Positions 1 through 5,922 are shown, counted from the first letter of the stretch. The stretch is 6,322 nucleotides of DNA from Pseudomonadota bacterium (GCA_023445955.1 JAEXJH010000643.1:1-6322); one strand, 5' to 3'. The notes: generated from the letters alone by a model not told the origin. Numbers and translations are program-made.

Positions 1-3
1 CGA

Positions 4-30
4 CACCTTCTCCCGCAAGGGGAGAAGGGG
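4..30. terminator. GC-rich hairpin after the alkaline phosphatase gene
   Basis: A perfect 9-base inverted repeat (CCTTCTCCC at 6-14, GGGAGAAGG at 20-28) with a 5-base loop lies immediately past the phosphatase stop codon at 32-34. Read on the minus strand it would form a strong hairpin in the 3' end of the transcript. No T-run follows (the next bases are TGTCG), so it is not a classical intrinsic terminator; it may instead stabilise the mRNA end or assist termination. Its plus-strand start, ACACC followed by a CTC-rich stem, resembles the first hairpin of the repeat copies at 5718-5914, so it may be a shortened member of the same family. Confidence 0.5.
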
Positions 31-31
31 C

Positions 32-1186
32 CTACTTCGCGTCTTTCTTCCAGCCCCACGCGTCCATCGCCACGTCGAACAGGTGCGTGTTGGGGAAATA
101 CCCGTGCACCCGCTGCGCGCCGGCGCCGGTGGCCAGCGCCACGACTTCCTCGCCGGTGTGCGTGCGGTTGACCATCACGTTCTTCAAACGGATCAGGTCC
201 TCCTCCTTGGCGCCCGGCTTCTGGGCGGCCTTCCAGGCGTCGTAGCCTTCCAGCAGCGGCTCGCCGCGCTTGCCGCCGTCGACCTGCAGGCCGAACGAGT
301 GGTCGGCGGTGAACAGCAGAAGGGTGTCCTTCAGGTCGACGCGCTTTTCGATCTCGGCGATCAGCTTGTCGAAGTCGACGATGTGCTGCAGGCCCGCGCG
401 CGGGTCGTCGGTGTGGGCGTCCCACTCGACCACCAGCAGGTAGCCCTTGGGCGAGCCCTTCAGCAGGTCCAGCGCCTTGAGCGTGGCGGCGCGGGTGTCG
501 ATCTGGTCGTCCTCGGTCACCACCACAGGCCGGGTGTTGGTCGCCGGAACGTCTTCCAGCTTGGCGTAGATCGGACGGTTGTGCGCCTTGGCCAGCTGGT
601 CGAAGCCCGTTCCCGCCGTGGTCAATTGCTGGCCGATCGTCTTGCGGCCCGTGCCGAACAGCACGTCGACGCCGTCGCCGAAGCGGGGCGCGAAGGCTTG
701 CTGGAAGATCTCGCCCCACTTCTTGCGGTCGTTGGAGTGGGCGTAGGTCGCCGCCGGCGTGGCGTCGGTGATCGGCTGCGAGGTGACGACGCCGGTGCGC
801 AGGCCGCGCTCCTCGGCGTATTCCAGCAGGGTCTTGGTCGGCGCGCCGTCGCTCTTGCCGCGCACGCCTTCAGGGCCCTGGCTGATGACGCCGTTGTGGG
901 TCTTCACGCCGGTCATGATCGCCGACATGCCGTTGGCCGAATCCGAGACGAACTGGTCGACTGGCGTGGTGTCGCTGAGGCCCAGATACGGCCACTGCTG
1001 GACGTGCAGCTTCAGCGGCTGGCCATAGCCCAGGAGGCTGGCGGCGTTGACCGACGGCACGCCGCCGGCGTCGGCCAGGAACACGATGACGTTTTTGGCT
1101 TTCTGCGGAGCCGCGGCCTGCGCCAGGGCGGGAGAGGCGATCGCCAGCGACAGCAGCGAGGCGGCGGCCAAAAGACCTTTGAGCAT
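32..1186 (-). CDS. Exported alkaline phosphatase (PF00245 type), 384 aa
   Basis: Predicted periplasmic metal-dependent phosphomonoesterase that would release inorganic phosphate from organic phosphate esters. Residues 1-22 form a Sec signal peptide (charged start, Leu/Ala core, ALA cleavage motif), giving a mature protein starting near QAAAPQ. Alkaline phosphatase landmarks occur in the right order: metal-ligand Asp39 in LADAGG; nucleophile Ser83 in VSDSANG followed by TGVKTHNG; Asp141/Thr143 in TDATPA; phosphate-binding Arg154 in NDRKKWG; Glu254, Asp256 and His258 in VEWDAHTDDP; Asp295-His296 in TADH; and His343 in THTGEE. The Asp-His metal-ligand segment is shorter than in E. coli PhoA (DxH instead of DxxxH), as is the whole protein. 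The ATG at 1186 is chosen because GGGAGA lies 5 bases upstream and it places the signal peptide at the N terminus; a TTG 75 bases earlier would bury the signal. A weak Pho-box-like site lies 67 bases upstream. The family is certain; the exact substrate is not. Confidence 0.92.
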   Translation of the reverse strand: MLKGLLAAASLLSLAIASPALAQAAAPQKAKNVIVFLADAGGVPSVNAASLLGYGQPLKLHVQQWPYLGLSDTTPVDQFVSDSANGMSAIMTGVKTHNGVISQGPEGVRGKSDGAPTKTLLEYAEERGLRTGVVTSQPITDATPAATYAHSNDRKKWGEIFQQAFAPRFGDGVDVLFGTGRKTIGQQLTTAGTGFDQLAKAHNRPIYAKLEDVPATNTRPVVVTEDDQIDTRAATLKALDLLKGSPKGYLLVVEWDAHTDDPRAGLQHIVDFDKLIAEIEKRVDLKDTLLLFTADHSFGLQVDGGKRGEPLLEGYDAWKAAQKPGAKEEDLIRLKNVMVNRTHTGEEVVALATGAGAQRVHGYFPNTHLFDVAMDAWGWKKDAK

Positions 1187-1191
1187 GGACG

Positions 1192-1197
1192 TCTCCC
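1192..1197 (-). promoter_or_regulatory. Ribosome binding site fixing the phosphatase start
   Basis: GGGAGA on the minus strand sits 5 bases before the ATG at 1186. It supports the start that places the signal peptide at the N terminus, against the in-frame upstream TTG at 1261. Confidence 0.65.
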
Positions 1198-1252
1198 AAC
1201 GAGGCAAGGTTTCGATGGAGACGGCTTCTAACCGTTGCTGGGCGCGGTTTGT

Positions 1253-1270
1253 GTGAAACAACCGCGACAG
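1253..1270 (-). promoter_or_regulatory. Weak candidate Pho box upstream of the phosphatase
   Basis: On the minus strand CTGTCGC, 4 bases, then GTTTCAC matches the 7-4-7 layout of the PhoB consensus (CTGTCAT-N4-CTGTCAT): 5 of 7 bases in the first half-site and 4 of 7 in the second. It lies in the 91-base gap between the upstream gene's stop and the phosphatase ATG, about 67 bases from the start, a sensible distance for an activator. Control by PhoB would fit an alkaline phosphatase. A match of this quality can arise by chance, and no clear -10 element was identified downstream of it. Confidence 0.3.
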
Positions 1271-1277
1271 TGGCGGC

Positions 1278-1814
1278 CTATTCCCGCACGCCGTTGCGCA
1301 CGGTGTAGCAGTGGCGCCGGCCCGCCTCGCTGCTGCAGAAGCCCGGCTCCATCGTGCCGGCGTGCAGCATCACGTACTGGTCGCGGCGGCACTGGAACCA
1401 GGCCTGCTGAAAGGCGACATGCTCGACGTCCTGGTGGAACACCGGCTGGCTGTCGACCGTGTAGAAGCGGGTCATGGCGGTCAGGCCGCCGAAGCTGCCG
1501 CGGCCGTTGACGAGGCCGCAGATCTGGCCCGTGCGGGTGGACCACACCGCGCCCAGCTCCAGCGGCAGGGTCTGGTCCAGGCGCGCATCGAGATTGGCCT
1601 GCACGATCCGCCACTCGGTCCGGGCCAGCGGGCGATAGCGGCCGACCTGTTCGGGCGTGGGCCGGGGCAGGAAGGCCTGGGCGCGCTCGAACAGCGCCAA
1701 GTCAAAGCCAGTGTAGACCATCGCGCCCAGCATGCCGACCACGGCGGTGCTGGTGATGATCAGCGGCGTCCAGAGCCGCCGCGTCGTCCGCATCCCGAAA
1801 TCCCGCACCGTCAT
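1278..1814 (-). CDS. Small single-pass membrane protein of unknown function, 178 aa
   Basis: Not recognised as a named family. Residues 1-13 are basic (TVRDFGMRTTRR), followed by one hydrophobic segment at about 16-37, then a soluble region of about 140 residues; basic residues before the helix predict N-in topology with the rest in the periplasm. That region holds four cysteines (C99, C142, C160, C169), enough for two disulfides. The stretch around C99 (ICGLVNGRGSFGGLTAMTRF) resembles the CG-VN-N-(F/Y)GG pattern I associate with small uncharacterised proteobacterial exported proteins. The ATG at 1814 is preferred because GGAGG lies 7 bases upstream; ATGs at 1859 and 1832 have no Shine-Dalgarno. 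It lies upstream of the phosphatase on the same strand with a 91-base gap, so read-through is possible but a shared function is not shown. Its promoter probably lies in the AT-rich region at 1860-1900. Confidence 0.8.
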   Translation of the reverse strand: MTVRDFGMRTTRRLWTPLIITSTAVVGMLGAMVYTGFDLALFERAQAFLPRPTPEQVGRYRPLARTEWRIVQANLDARLDQTLPLELGAVWSTRTGQICGLVNGRGSFGGLTAMTRFYTVDSQPVFHQDVEHVAFQQAWFQCRRDQYVMLHAGTMEPGFCSSEAGRRHCYTVRNGVRE

Positions 1815-1821
1815 CGCGTCG

Positions 1822-1826
1822 CCTCC
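1822..1826 (-). promoter_or_regulatory. Ribosome binding site choosing the 178-aa start
   Basis: GGAGG on the minus strand lies 7 bases upstream of the ATG at 1814. The two earlier in-frame ATGs (1832, 1859) lack any purine-rich site, so this element decides the start. Confidence 0.6.
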
Positions 1827-1859
1827 GTCCATCCCGGAGCGGAGGTTCGGCGGGAACAT

Positions 1860-1900
1860 CGAGAATTACAAGTATAAACTATTACGAGCGTAATTGGTGT
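1860..1900. promoter_or_regulatory. AT-rich divergent promoter region with ATTAC palindrome
   Basis: This is the only markedly AT-rich stretch in the window, set between the divergent starts at 1814 (minus) and 1950 (plus). It holds overlapping -10-like hexamers: TATACT on the minus strand (1871-1876) and TATAAA on the plus strand (1873-1878). Neither has a convincing -35 at 16-18 bases. Next to them is a 14-base palindrome, ATTACG-AG-CGTAAT (1881-1894), with a third ATTAC copy at 1865-1869, 16 bases before the palindrome's left arm. A dimeric regulator bound here could control both genes. The promoter role is inferred from position and composition; the palindrome is seen directly. Confidence 0.5.
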
Positions 1901-1949
1901 TCGCGGCTACGGCGATGCTAAGCAGGCTGTCGGGTACGCGGGGGAGCGC

Positions 1950-3701
1950 ATGATTCCGTTCAAGACCAGCTTCCGGGCTGATCGCAGTCAGATCCTGTTC
2001 GCCCTGGCGGCGACGCTGATCCCCGTGCTGCTGTGCGGTTTCATGTTCGGCTTCGACATCGCCTCGGCGCATGCCGAGTTCTGGGCGCGGCCCAAGGGCG
2101 ACATGGCGGTGATGACCGCTTCGTACGAGGCCTTCATCCGCCAGCCTTGGCACTGGCCGCTGACCACGGTGAGCGGGCTGGGCGACAAGCCGATCTCGAT
2201 CGTCTTCACCGACAGCATCCCCTGGCTGGCGATCGTCCTGAAGGCGACGGGCCTGTCGCACGTGCTGCACCCGATGGGTTTCTTCCTGCTGGCCTCCTAC
2301 GTGCTGCAGGTCTGGAGCATGATCGCCCTCTTGCGGGCGCTGGGCGTCACCGACCGCTGGATGCTGCTGCTGGGCGGCCTGCTGGCGCTGATGTATCCCG
2401 CCTGGATCGCCCGGCAGTTCGGCCACGTGGCGCTGTCGGGGCACTGGATCATCCTGGTCGGCCTGACGCTCTCGGTGCGCTCGATCCGCGAGGGCCTGAC
2501 CTGGAAGCGGGCGGCCTGTTTCGCGGGCCTGTTCGCCCTGATCGTCGGGGTGCACGCCTATCACCTGCCGCCCGTCGCCGCCGCGTTCGGCGCGGCCCTG
2601 CTGGCCGAGCTGCTGCAGCGCCGCAGCGGCGGCTGGCTGCGCGTGCTGGGCGCGATCGGCATGGCCGTCGCCGCCCTGGCGGTCTCGACCTGGATCCTGG
2701 ACTACCACGACGGCCGCGGCCTGACCGGCGGGGCCACGGCCCTGGGCGTCTATTCCATGAACATGGTCGGGCCGTTCTGGCCGCAGGCCTCGAAGCTGGC
2801 CGGCCAGCTGTGGACCGGCTCGTGGTACACCGGCGTGGTCGACGGCAATGGCGCTCAGTCGTTCGAGGGCTACCAGTATCTGGGCGCGGGCTTCCTGCTG
2901 CTGATCCTGGCCATGGCCGGTTTCCAGCTGGTCGCCGTGGTCCGCCATCGCGGCGTCGCCCCCGGCTGGTGGGCGCGCTGGACGCCGATGACCCTGGCCA
3001 TGATCGTCCTGACCCTGTGGGCGGTGGGCTGGACGGCCTACTGGTTCAAGGCCCACGTCTACGACCTGCCCAAGCCCGAAGGCGGGCTGGCCGAGGTGGT
3101 CGGCGGCTTCCGCGCCCACGGGCGGTTCTTCTGGGCGGTCGGTTACCTGCTGCTGGCGCTGGCCATCACCTGGGCCAGCCGCCTGCCGCGCCGCACGGCG
3201 CTGGCCGTGCTGGCCGCGACCCTGGCCGTGCAGGCGGTCGACACCAGCCTGCTGCGCCATGGCGTGCGCCAGATCTTCGGCTGGGCCGACCCGCTGGTCT
3301 ATCCGATCGACCTGACCGCCAGCCCGAAGACGGCCGGTCGTCACTGGACCTTCGCGCCGACCTATTACTGCACGCCCAACTACAGCGATCTGACGGTCAT
3401 GCGGCAGCTCTTCCACGCCATCGTCCGCAACGGCGGCTCGGCCAACACCTTCCCGACGGCGCGCAGCAGCGATCCGCCGTGCGTGGTGACCCGTCCGGAG
3501 ACCTTCGTTGACGCCGCGCCGGGCGACCGCACCATCACCATCGTGATGGCCAACGGCCAGCAGAAGGGCGGCTTCCTGGATCCGATTTCCAAGCGGACCG
3601 ACTGCCACCGTTTCGGCCCGGGCGTGGCCTGCGGTCGCGACCTGGACGGGATCAAGGGCCTGACGCCGGTGAAGGCCGGCGACTTGGCCGCAACGCCCTG
3701 A
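1950..3701 (+). CDS. DUF6311-like polytopic membrane protein, probable GT-C-type glycosyltransferase, 583 aa
   Basis: About 11 hydrophobic segments (roughly 15-35, 108-130, 137-150, 163-176, 188-205, 208-222, 230-250, 310-331, 345-363, 393-408, 414-430) precede a soluble C-terminal part (431-583) with four cysteines (474, 511, 552, 561). Three stretches fit the DUF6311 family as I know it: a first loop with KGDMAVM and QPWHWPL (49-71), SIVFTDSIPWLAIVLK (83-98), and the FRAHGRFFW motif (387-395). DUF6311 proteins resemble GT-C glycosyltransferases, which transfer sugars from polyprenyl-phosphate donors on the outer face of the inner membrane; Asp51 in the first loop is the natural candidate catalytic or metal-binding residue. 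Donor and acceptor are unknown. The ATG follows GGGGGAG by 3 bases, rather close but the only purine-rich site. A second large membrane protein follows 72 bases later, so the two are probably co-transcribed. A full-length antisense reading frame is a codon-bias shadow. Confidence 0.85.
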   Translation: MIPFKTSFRADRSQILFALAATLIPVLLCGFMFGFDIASAHAEFWARPKGDMAVMTASYEAFIRQPWHWPLTTVSGLGDKPISIVFTDSIPWLAIVLKATGLSHVLHPMGFFLLASYVLQVWSMIALLRALGVTDRWMLLLGGLLALMYPAWIARQFGHVALSGHWIILVGLTLSVRSIREGLTWKRAACFAGLFALIVGVHAYHLPPVAAAFGAALLAELLQRRSGGWLRVLGAIGMAVAALAVSTWILDYHDGRGLTGGATALGVYSMNMVGPFWPQASKLAGQLWTGSWYTGVVDGNGAQSFEGYQYLGAGFLLLILAMAGFQLVAVVRHRGVAPGWWARWTPMTLAMIVLTLWAVGWTAYWFKAHVYDLPKPEGGLAEVVGGFRAHGRFFWAVGYLLLALAITWASRLPRRTALAVLAATLAVQAVDTSLLRHGVRQIFGWADPLVYPIDLTASPKTAGRHWTFAPTYYCTPNYSDLTVMRQLFHAIVRNGGSANTFPTARSSDPPCVVTRPETFVDAAPGDRTITIVMANGQQKGGFLDPISKRTDCHRFGPGVACGRDLDGIKGLTPVKAGDLAATP

Positions 3702-3757
3702 TCAGGCTAGAGCATACCTTGAGTAGACGACGCGCGCGGGGGCGTGCGGGAATTGAG

Positions 3758-3764
3758 TGAGGGG
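3758..3764 (+). promoter_or_regulatory. Ribosome binding site favouring the ATG at 3774
   Basis: TGAGGGG lies 9 bases upstream of the ATG at 3774, with further G-rich sequence between. The alternative in-frame GTG at 3744 has only a G-run ending 1 base before it, too close to work as a Shine-Dalgarno. Confidence 0.5.
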
Positions 3765-3773
3765 TTGGGGGAC

Positions 3774-5708
3774 ATGGACGGCGAGAAGAACACCAAGTGG
3801 CTGTGGGGCGTCGGCGCGGCGTTCTGGTGCCTGCTGCTGGCGGGCCTGCTGTCGGCCAACCGCCTGCTGTCGCTGTCGGTCGACAGCTCCTACCACCTGC
3901 AGGTCATGGAGGTGGTCCGCCACGCGTTCCTGATCCCGCAGCAGGGCCATGAGTTCATGGCCGAGATGTTCATCTATCCCAAGCTCAGCCACCGTTTCGC
4001 GGGCCTGTTCGCCACCCTGGGCTGGTCCGAGCTGAACGCCCTGCTGATGGCCGGCGTGCTGTCGGCGGCGGTGGTCTGGCTGGTGCTGTTCGACCAGGCG
4101 CGGCGGGTGTCGCTGACCTATCTGGGGACGGCGCTGGGCTTCATGGTCGTCAACATCTACGCCGTGCGCGGGGCGTTCGGGGCGGAGCTGGTCAACAACT
4201 TCTTCTTCCCGCAGATCGTCGGCGAGGCCGTGGCCATGCTGTGCCTGGTCGGCGGGGCGGCCATCCTGCCGCGCTCGCGCCCGATCTATGTGGTCTACGC
4301 CACGGCCGCGGTGCTGTTCTGCGGCTGCTTCCACCTGGTGCCGACCCTGAAGCTAGCCGGCGCCCTGATGGCCATGCTGGCCCTGGCCTGGCTGCGCGAC
4401 CTGATCCACGCCCGCCGCTTCGACTGGGTAGGCCTGGTGGGCCTGCTGGCCATCGTCGGCGGCGTGGTCGGCAGCCCCTATTTCTGGCGCATGCGCTGGA
4501 TGGCGGCCAACAACGGCAGCCTGAACCTGGCCACCGCCATGCCGCTGAACGGCCTGGCCACCGCCGCCATCCTGCTGGCTCTGCTGTCGGCCTGGGTGCT
4601 GCTGGTCGAGCTGCGCCGCGATCCGGGCGCGGTCGAGGAGGACGTCGGTCCGACCTCGGCCACCGTGCTGCTGGCCTCGCTAGGCGCGGCGGCGGCCCTG
4701 GCCATGCTGGCCCAGTATGGCATGTACGTGTTCAAGGGCGACGGCTCGGAATACGCCGTCCTCAAGCACAGCTTCGGCGTCTTCAGCATGCTGGCCTTCG
4801 TCGTCCCGCTCTGGTTCCTGACCGTGCTGGGCGTGCGCGCCGGCTTCAGCGACGACAAGCCCGCCTGGATCGCCAAGGTCGGCCTGGCGCCCGCGGTGGC
4901 CGCCCAGCTGGTGGTGATGCTGGCCCTGTTCCTGCGTCCCAGCGTGCTGGACGTCGCGCGCATGGACGCCATCCTGCACGACGTGCGCGAGGTGCGCCTG
5001 ACCCGCGGCCTGGAAGGCGAGAAGGTGATGTTCTCGGCCTCTGACGTGAAGCCGGTGACCACCTACATGGCCACGATCGCCATGCTGAAGTCGCCGCACG
5101 GCGGCAATGTGCTGAGCCTGCTGGGCGACGGCCGTCCCGATCGTCCGGGTGACGTGGACTATGTCGTGACCCTGCCGGGCGACGCCTATGACAAGCCCGG
5201 CTGCCGCTCGGGCAAGCCGGTGGGCCTGGTCGTGGTGATGGTCGGCCCGTGCGTCGAGCCGCGCTCGCTGCTGTACAAGGCCGGCGGTTCGGGCGTGCCC
5301 GGCCTGATCGAAGGCTGGTCGGGTCCCGAGGCCGCCGGTGTCTGGTCCGACAAGCTGCGCGCCAAGGTCGAGGTGCCGATCTCGCCGGGCCAGCGGACGC
5401 TGAGCCACGCTTCGCTGCAGGTGGCCGCCTTCGGCTTCCTGCCGCCGGAATCGCCGTTCCGCACGGCCACCGTCTCGGTCCCCGGCGGCGCGTCGGAGAC
5501 CTTCAAGTTCGGCCTGACGACCGCGCTGCGCCACGACTTCCTGATCCCCCTGCCGCCCGAAGCGCTGAAGGGCGACAAGCTGGTCGTGACCTTCGACATC
5601 CCCGACGCCAAGAGCCCGCAGGAACTGGGGCTCAGCAAGGACGACACCCGCAAGCTGGGCGTGGGGCTGGAGGCGATCCGGATCATCCCGACGCCGGAGA
5701 TGCGGTAG
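3774..5708 (+). CDS. Polytopic membrane protein with C-terminal extracytoplasmic domain, GT-C-like, 644 aa
   Basis: No named family is recognised for the membrane part. It has about 11 hydrophobic segments (near 9-29, 86-106, 112-130, 148-165, 170-188, 192-207, 217-234, 258-278, 294-318, 335-353, 366-387). The first extracytoplasmic loop carries VDSSYHLQ (36-43), an acidic site placed as in GT-C glycosyltransferases. Residues 388-644 are soluble and probably periplasmic. The last part (about 512-644) opens with EGWSGPEAAGVWS and ends with PDAKSPQELGL and the DTRKLGVGLEAIRI stretch. I associate this pattern with a beta-sandwich, possibly carbohydrate-binding, domain found at the end of various bacterial glycan enzymes. 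Size, topology and position match the DUF6311-like neighbour 72 bases upstream, suggesting a joint role in building or decorating a surface glycan. An in-frame GTG at 3744 would add 10 residues; the ATG has the better ribosome site. Transcription probably ends in the repeat region after 5718. Confidence 0.82.
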   Translation: MDGEKNTKWLWGVGAAFWCLLLAGLLSANRLLSLSVDSSYHLQVMEVVRHAFLIPQQGHEFMAEMFIYPKLSHRFAGLFATLGWSELNALLMAGVLSAAVVWLVLFDQARRVSLTYLGTALGFMVVNIYAVRGAFGAELVNNFFFPQIVGEAVAMLCLVGGAAILPRSRPIYVVYATAAVLFCGCFHLVPTLKLAGALMAMLALAWLRDLIHARRFDWVGLVGLLAIVGGVVGSPYFWRMRWMAANNGSLNLATAMPLNGLATAAILLALLSAWVLLVELRRDPGAVEEDVGPTSATVLLASLGAAAALAMLAQYGMYVFKGDGSEYAVLKHSFGVFSMLAFVVPLWFLTVLGVRAGFSDDKPAWIAKVGLAPAVAAQLVVMLALFLRPSVLDVARMDAILHDVREVRLTRGLEGEKVMFSASDVKPVTTYMATIAMLKSPHGGNVLSLLGDGRPDRPGDVDYVVTLPGDAYDKPGCRSGKPVGLVVVMVGPCVEPRSLLYKAGGSGVPGLIEGWSGPEAAGVWSDKLRAKVEVPISPGQRTLSHASLQVAAFGFLPPESPFRTATVSVPGGASETFKFGLTTALRHDFLIPLPPEALKGDKLVVTFDIPDAKSPQELGLSKDDTRKLGVGLEAIRIIPTPEMR

Positions 5709-5717
5709 GGGGGCAGG

Positions 5718-5778
5718 ACACCCTCTCTCTTAGAGAGAGGGCGGGGCCCGCCGCGTAGCGGTGGGAGGGTGAGAGGTT
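5718..5778 (+). repeat. 61-base structured repeat, left copy
   Basis: Begins 9 bases past the stop of the upstream membrane protein. It contains two hairpins. Hairpin 1 has a 9-base perfect stem (5721-5729 with 5733-5741) and loop TTA. Hairpin 2 has an 8-pair stem (CCCGCCGC at 5747-5754 with GCGGTGGG at 5758-5765), loop GTA and one G-T wobble. A tail, AGGGTGAGAGGTT, completes it. The inverted partner at 5854-5914 matches at 53 of 61 positions. Hairpin 1 lies in the sense orientation for the upstream gene and may act in transcription termination or 3'-end protection, though no T-run follows. Confidence 0.85.
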
Positions 5779-5853
5779 ACTGGGCCGGCCGGAGAAGTCC
5801 GGGCGGTCGCAACCATCGTTCGTCTTCGCCCGCGCTCAATCCGGACAGGGTGA
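5779..5853. other. 75-base spacer between the inverted repeat copies
   Basis: No gene is seen here. It holds a GGCCGGCC palindrome at 5783-5790 and a short hairpin (CCGGA at 5789-5793, TCCGG at 5798-5802, loop GAAG). The rest looks unstructured. Confidence 0.5.
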
Positions 5854-5914
5854 AACCTCTCACCCTCCCACGCCTGCGGCGCGGGTCCCTCCCTCTCTCA
5901 AAGAGAGAGGGTGT
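5854..5914 (-). repeat. 61-base structured repeat, right copy
   Basis: Inverted copy of the repeat at 5718-5778, ending 8 bases from the stop of the convergent methyltransferase gene. Read on the minus strand, hairpin 1 has the same 9-base stem (plus-strand arms 5891-5899 and 5903-5911) with loop TTT. Hairpin 2 is CCCGCGCC / GGCGTGGG (arms 5878-5885 and 5867-5874) with loop GCA. Two pairs of hairpin 2 are swapped relative to the left copy, keeping the stem intact. Like the left copy, it sits in the sense orientation for the gene that runs into it. Confidence 0.85.
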
Positions 5915-5922
5915 AAAAGGGC

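Noticed and set aside
83..1231. 382-residue plus-strand frame opposite the phosphatase
   Set aside because: The phosphatase on the minus strand has a signal peptide and a full set of active-site motifs; this frame has only Arg/Gly/Val-rich sequence.
1187..1261. Upstream TTG start for the phosphatase, adding 25 residues
   Set aside because: It would place polar residues before the signal peptide, and the ATG at 1186 has a good ribosome binding site. The extra stretch also overlaps the Pho-box-like site.
1815..1859. Earlier ATG starts (1832, 1859) for the small membrane protein
   Set aside because: Neither has a Shine-Dalgarno, and the 1859 start would overlap the likely -10 and transcription start region.
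1866..3608. 580-residue open frame antisense to the DUF6311-like gene
   Set aside because: Its product is a low-complexity mix of Arg, Gln, Gly, Asp and His with no domain or membrane pattern, typical of the complement of a GC-rich gene. The plus-strand frame has membrane helices and family motifs.
3744..3773. GTG start giving 10 extra residues on the second membrane protein
   Set aside because: The only purine run before it ends 1 base from the GTG; the ATG at 3774 has TGAGGGG at a workable distance. It cannot be fully excluded.
3702..3773. Separate promoter for the second membrane protein
   Set aside because: The 72-base gap shows no paired -35/-10 elements or terminator hairpin, so co-transcription with the upstream gene is simpler.
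4680..5534. 284-residue minus-strand frame inside the second membrane-protein gene
   Set aside because: His/Gln/Arg/Gly-rich shadow with no recognisable motif; it arises from strong GC bias at codon third positions.
5718..5914. Insertion sequence, transposon end or CRISPR array
   Set aside because: There is no transposase frame between the arms, the spacer is only 75 bases, and there are just two copies in inverted order rather than a regular direct array.
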